From Desulfarculales bacterium UBA696 (GTDB lineage Bacteria; Desulfobacterota; Syntrophobacteria; Syntrophobacterales; Syntrophobacteraceae), in the NCBI GenBank assembly GCA_002298995.1, contig DBMO01000042.1, forward strand, positions 1-34,383: a stretch of DNA of 34,383 nt. Direction: 5' to 3'. The translations under genes were made by a program, and so were the position numbers. The notes below the pieces were generated by a model. That model saw nothing but the letters and a program-made list of their open reading frames with translations. It searched no databases and was not told the DNA's origin. Below are positions 32,286 to 34,383 of this stretch, piece after piece (position 1 is the first letter of the stretch; the number at the start of each line of letters is the position of its first letter).

Positions 32286-32624
32286 CTACCTGACCCTCGT
32301 TTCAATTGCAGAAATGTGGTCTATCAGGACCAGCGCGTCATAGAATTCTTTCTGGCTTATCTTTGACAGGTGCAAAAGATTGCCTTTGACATCACTGACT
32401 GTCCCGGTTATCGCCTGACCGGTCGATATGTTAACCGTTACGGTTTTGCCCTTAAGTGCGGTCAGATTGTCTTGCATTGATGTATTTACATTAAGGCGGA
32501 CGGCTTCCTTTGCCGATTCTTCACCCGCCGAGAAGCTTTGCGGTATCACAAGAGAAGTCATTCCGAAGATCATAATCGAAGCTATGATCGCCAGCCTTAC
32601 ACTCTTTGCGTTCAGTCTTTTCAT
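32286..32624 (-). CDS. Exported protein with Sm-like/SH3-like core
   Basis: A 112-residue protein with a signal peptide (KR n-region, core 11-28, likely cleavage after SFSA at 33). The mature part (about 55-110) reads as a small beta barrel: LKGKTVTVNISTGQAITGTV, DVKGNLLHLSKIS, then DALVLIDHISAIE. This is the strand pattern of Sm/LSm-type barrels, here apparently placed in the periplasm. I know the pattern from uncharacterised proteins only. ATG 32624 has AGGAGAGGT 4 nt upstream. Monocistronic. Confidence 0.75.
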   Translation of the reverse strand: MKRLNAKSVRLAIIASIMIFGMTSLVIPQSFSAGEESAKEAVRLNVNTSMQDNLTALKGKTVTVNISTGQAITGTVSDVKGNLLHLSKISQKEFYDALVLIDHISAIETRVR

Positions 32625-33033
32625 GGATACCTCTCCTGGCTTGAAGGTTTCTGTTTAGACCTGTTTCGGGTTTTAAGCAGTCCCCGGCAAAGTTGCAGCA
32701 GCCGCTCCAGCACCTGCCGCACGGGTGGGCCGGAGCGCCCCGGGAACAATATGGCGACAGCCATTATAGACTCTATCGATGCTTTTAGAATTTAAAAAAT
32801 TAGCCTCTTCCGAGGCCGTGGTGAATGTTACACGATATTGTGGAGTTTCCTGGAAGAACCGGAACTTATTCCGACTAGAGCGGCATTTTTTGTGGAGGGG
32901 GCCTGAGTGGCAGAGGAGCTCCGCGGGACAAGGGCGCCACGGCGGTTTTATGAAGGTCGCGGGCGTGACGCCATTCTAATCCATATATCGGTGTGAGTGC
33001 GGGGAGCAGGGCTCCCCATCCTCTTTCCGATAT
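32625..33033. other. Gene-free stretch
   Basis: About 410 nt between the Sm-like gene and the PKD-protein gene, both minus. Open frames here (for example 32779-32979) lack ribosome sites and protein character. It should hold the promoter of the 32624 gene. A 7-bp hairpin is at 33001-33017. Confidence 0.5.
33001..33017 (-). terminator. Hairpin downstream of the PKD gene
   Basis: GGGGAGC and GCTCCCC form a 7-bp stem with a 3-nt loop, 17 nt past the stop at 33034 on the minus strand. No T-run follows, so termination is uncertain. Confidence 0.35.
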
Positions 33034-34383
33034 TTATTGTATCAATACCCGGGCGACATTATTCGTCTCGTTGGCCTCACCGATTGCCGAACCTGAGTCA
33101 ATTACCGCTACGATGTATTGCCCATCGAGGCTTAACCCGGAGTACTTGAATTGCAGGGTTTGGCTCTGGCCGACGCTTAAACCCCCGATGGTCTGAGTCG
33201 AGAGGATCTTGCTCGTGGTTATCCCATCAGTCGAGAGGTAAAAAACCACGCCGGTGTTTCTTCCCCCACTCATATTCGCGCTGCCTGTATTGCTGACCTG
33301 AAGGGTGCCCGCAATGGCATTGCTCGTGTAACTGAAGCTCGTCCATTTTCCGACGAGGTCCGGCATCGCATAGTTGACCTTCACAGACTGGGTTGCCCTG
33401 GAGGTGAGGCCGTCCTGGTCCGTCACGATTAGCATGAAGGCGAGGGGATTGGGGTCGGCTCCGGACTTGGGCGCGGTAAAGGTCGGCATGAAAGCGGCTG
33501 GATCGGATAACGTCACCGGAGATCCCCCCGTCTGATGCCACAAAAATGAGGAGAGAACGCTTCCGGCATCACTCGATCCCGAACCATCCAGGGTCGCAAC
33601 CCTGCCCCCGGTGACAGTCAGGCTAGAGCCGACAACCGCACTCGGACCGGTGCTCATCGTTGTGACGTTTACCAAGCAGGTTTTTCTTGAAAGCAATCCG
33701 TATGAATCCGCCACGGTGAGTCTGAAGGTCAGGGAGGTGCTGCCGGTAGCGCTCTCGGGGGCCACAAAGGTCGGCTGCGCAACATTCGACTGGGAAAGAG
33801 CAACTTCCGGCCCACCCATTTGCTCCCAGCGATAAGTCAGAGCGGAACCCTCCGGGTCGGTGGATTTCGACCCGTCGAGCGTGACAATGCTCCAGGGGCT
33901 TACCGTCTGATCCGGGCCGACATCAGCAACAGGAGGTTGATTGATGTAAGTCAGGTTGACGATACAGGTATCCGTCGATTTCAAGCCTGTCTGATCGGTG
34001 ACGGTGAGCATGAAGGTAAGGGCTCTGCCGCCCGCGGCGACCGAAGGCGCCCTGAACGTAGCTTTGGCTGTATTCGGATTGGAGATGCTCACCGCCTGTC
34101 CGCCGGTCTGCGTCCACTGGTACGACATAATCGGTGAGGTTCGATCGGATGAATTGGTCCCGTTAAGGGTCACGCCAGCACCCTTGGCAACGGTCTGATC
34201 GGGCCCGGCGTCGGCTACGGGGGGCTCCGGCAAAGCCGTGAAACTCGCCGCCAAGGTATGGTCCGCTGAGACATTGCTGAAGGTATAGCTGCTTACCGCG
34301 CCTACCGACACCCCGTCTACCTGGACGTCCGATATTTTGCAATTCGAGTTTGGAGCGATAGTAAAGGTCTGGCTCGATCCGTA
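33034..34383 (-). CDS. PKD-repeat/CARDB surface protein, 5' end outside the window
   Basis: The C-terminal 449 residues of a larger extracellular protein; the frame is open to the window edge, and residues before the first ATG (34311) already match a repeat (DVQVDGVSVGAVSSYTFSNV), so the start lies outside. Order: end of a bacterial beta repeat, three PKD/REJ-like Ig domains each starting like ADAGPDQTVAKGAGVTLNG and ending VTDQTGLKSTD or similar, and a C-terminal CARDB domain (MPDLVGKWTSFSYTSN... to NETNNVARVLIQ). Such modules build adhesins or exoenzyme scaffolds; any catalytic domain would be upstream. No C-terminal sorting motif is visible. Confidence 0.9.
   Translation of the reverse strand, partial: YGSSQTFTIAPNSNCKISDVQVDGVSVGAVSSYTFSNVSADHTLAASFTALPEPPVADAGPDQTVAKGAGVTLNGTNSSDRTSPIMSYQWTQTGGQAVSISNPNTAKATFRAPSVAAGGRALTFMLTVTDQTGLKSTDTCIVNLTYINQPPVADVGPDQTVSPWSIVTLDGSKSTDPEGSALTYRWEQMGGPEVALSQSNVAQPTFVAPESATGSTSLTFRLTVADSYGLLSRKTCLVNVTTMSTGPSAVVGSSLTVTGGRVATLDGSGSSDAGSVLSSFLWHQTGGSPVTLSDPAAFMPTFTAPKSGADPNPLAFMLIVTDQDGLTSRATQSVKVNYAMPDLVGKWTSFSYTSNAIAGTLQVSNTGSANMSGGRNTGVVFYLSTDGITTSKILSTQTIGGLSVGQSQTLQFKYSGLSLDGQYIVAVIDSGSAIGEANETNNVARVLIQ

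Noticed and set aside
32779..32979. 66-residue plus-strand frame
   Set aside because: No ribosome site and no hydrophobic, domain or motif character.

Overview
The window reads as a chromosomal segment of a Gram-negative bacterium, most likely a deltaproteobacterium in the broad sense (Desulfobacterota, for example a Syntrophobacter-like syntroph or sulfate reducer). This is inferred from the mix of genes: a QseE/QseG/QseF-like sigma-54 signalling operon with an outer-membrane lipoprotein, an AtoE plus acetoacetyl-CoA synthetase pair, a PKD/CARDB surface protein of a type common in that group, RRM and glycine-zipper proteins, and dispersed palindromic intergenic repeats. No rRNA, complete tRNA, CRISPR array or transposase was found.

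Region 1 (about 0.4-8 kb) is a surface-glycan cluster, almost entirely on the minus strand. A PLP sugar aminotransferase (FdtB/QdtB type) and a fused hexapeptide-repeat/3,4-ketoisomerase protein (FdtD-like) should make a dTDP-3-amino-3,6-dideoxyhexose. A GtrB/DPM1-like glycosyltransferase, a GtrA flippase-like protein and a 635-residue polytopic GT-C-like protein look like a three-part lipid-carrier glycosylation machine for the periplasmic face. A separate hexapeptide acyltransferase closes the operon. An A+T-richer membrane acyltransferase (AT3 family) sits inside the cluster on the plus strand.

Region 2 (8-14 kb) holds a three-gene set of small membrane-associated proteins (YtxH/ElaB-like and holin-like), an RRM RNA-binding protein with a perfect terminator, a UvrD/Rep-type helicase, a glycine-zipper lipoprotein and a single-domain response regulator. 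Region 3 (14.5-18.1 kb) is a kinase-lipoprotein-sigma54 activator operon in the same order as enterobacterial glrK-qseG-glrR. Region 4 (18.7-22.9 kb) is a short-chain fatty acid/acetoacetate operon: acetoacetyl-CoA synthetase, AtoE permease and an isochorismatase-family hydrolase, behind a good sigma-70 promoter.

Region 5 (23.2-31.2 kb) is the most interesting part. A 968-residue RecQ helicase carries an extra C-terminal domain of about 220 residues (resembling what I recall as a dual-OB domain) and is followed in one operon by two divergent DUF488 proteins, then a HicA-HicB toxin-antitoxin pair, then a convergent 1165-residue AddA-like helicase-nuclease with no AddB beside it. I regard this as a candidate genome-defence or DNA-processing module. 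Region 6 (31.5-34.4 kb) contains two exported proteins of unknown role, one with an Sm-like/SH3-like core, and the 3' part of a PKD-repeat/CARDB surface protein that runs off the window.

Three degenerate copies of one palindromic repeat occur in intergenic gaps (about 276-303, 14327-14350 and 18648-18677), and a strongly G-rich tract lies at 18549-18608.
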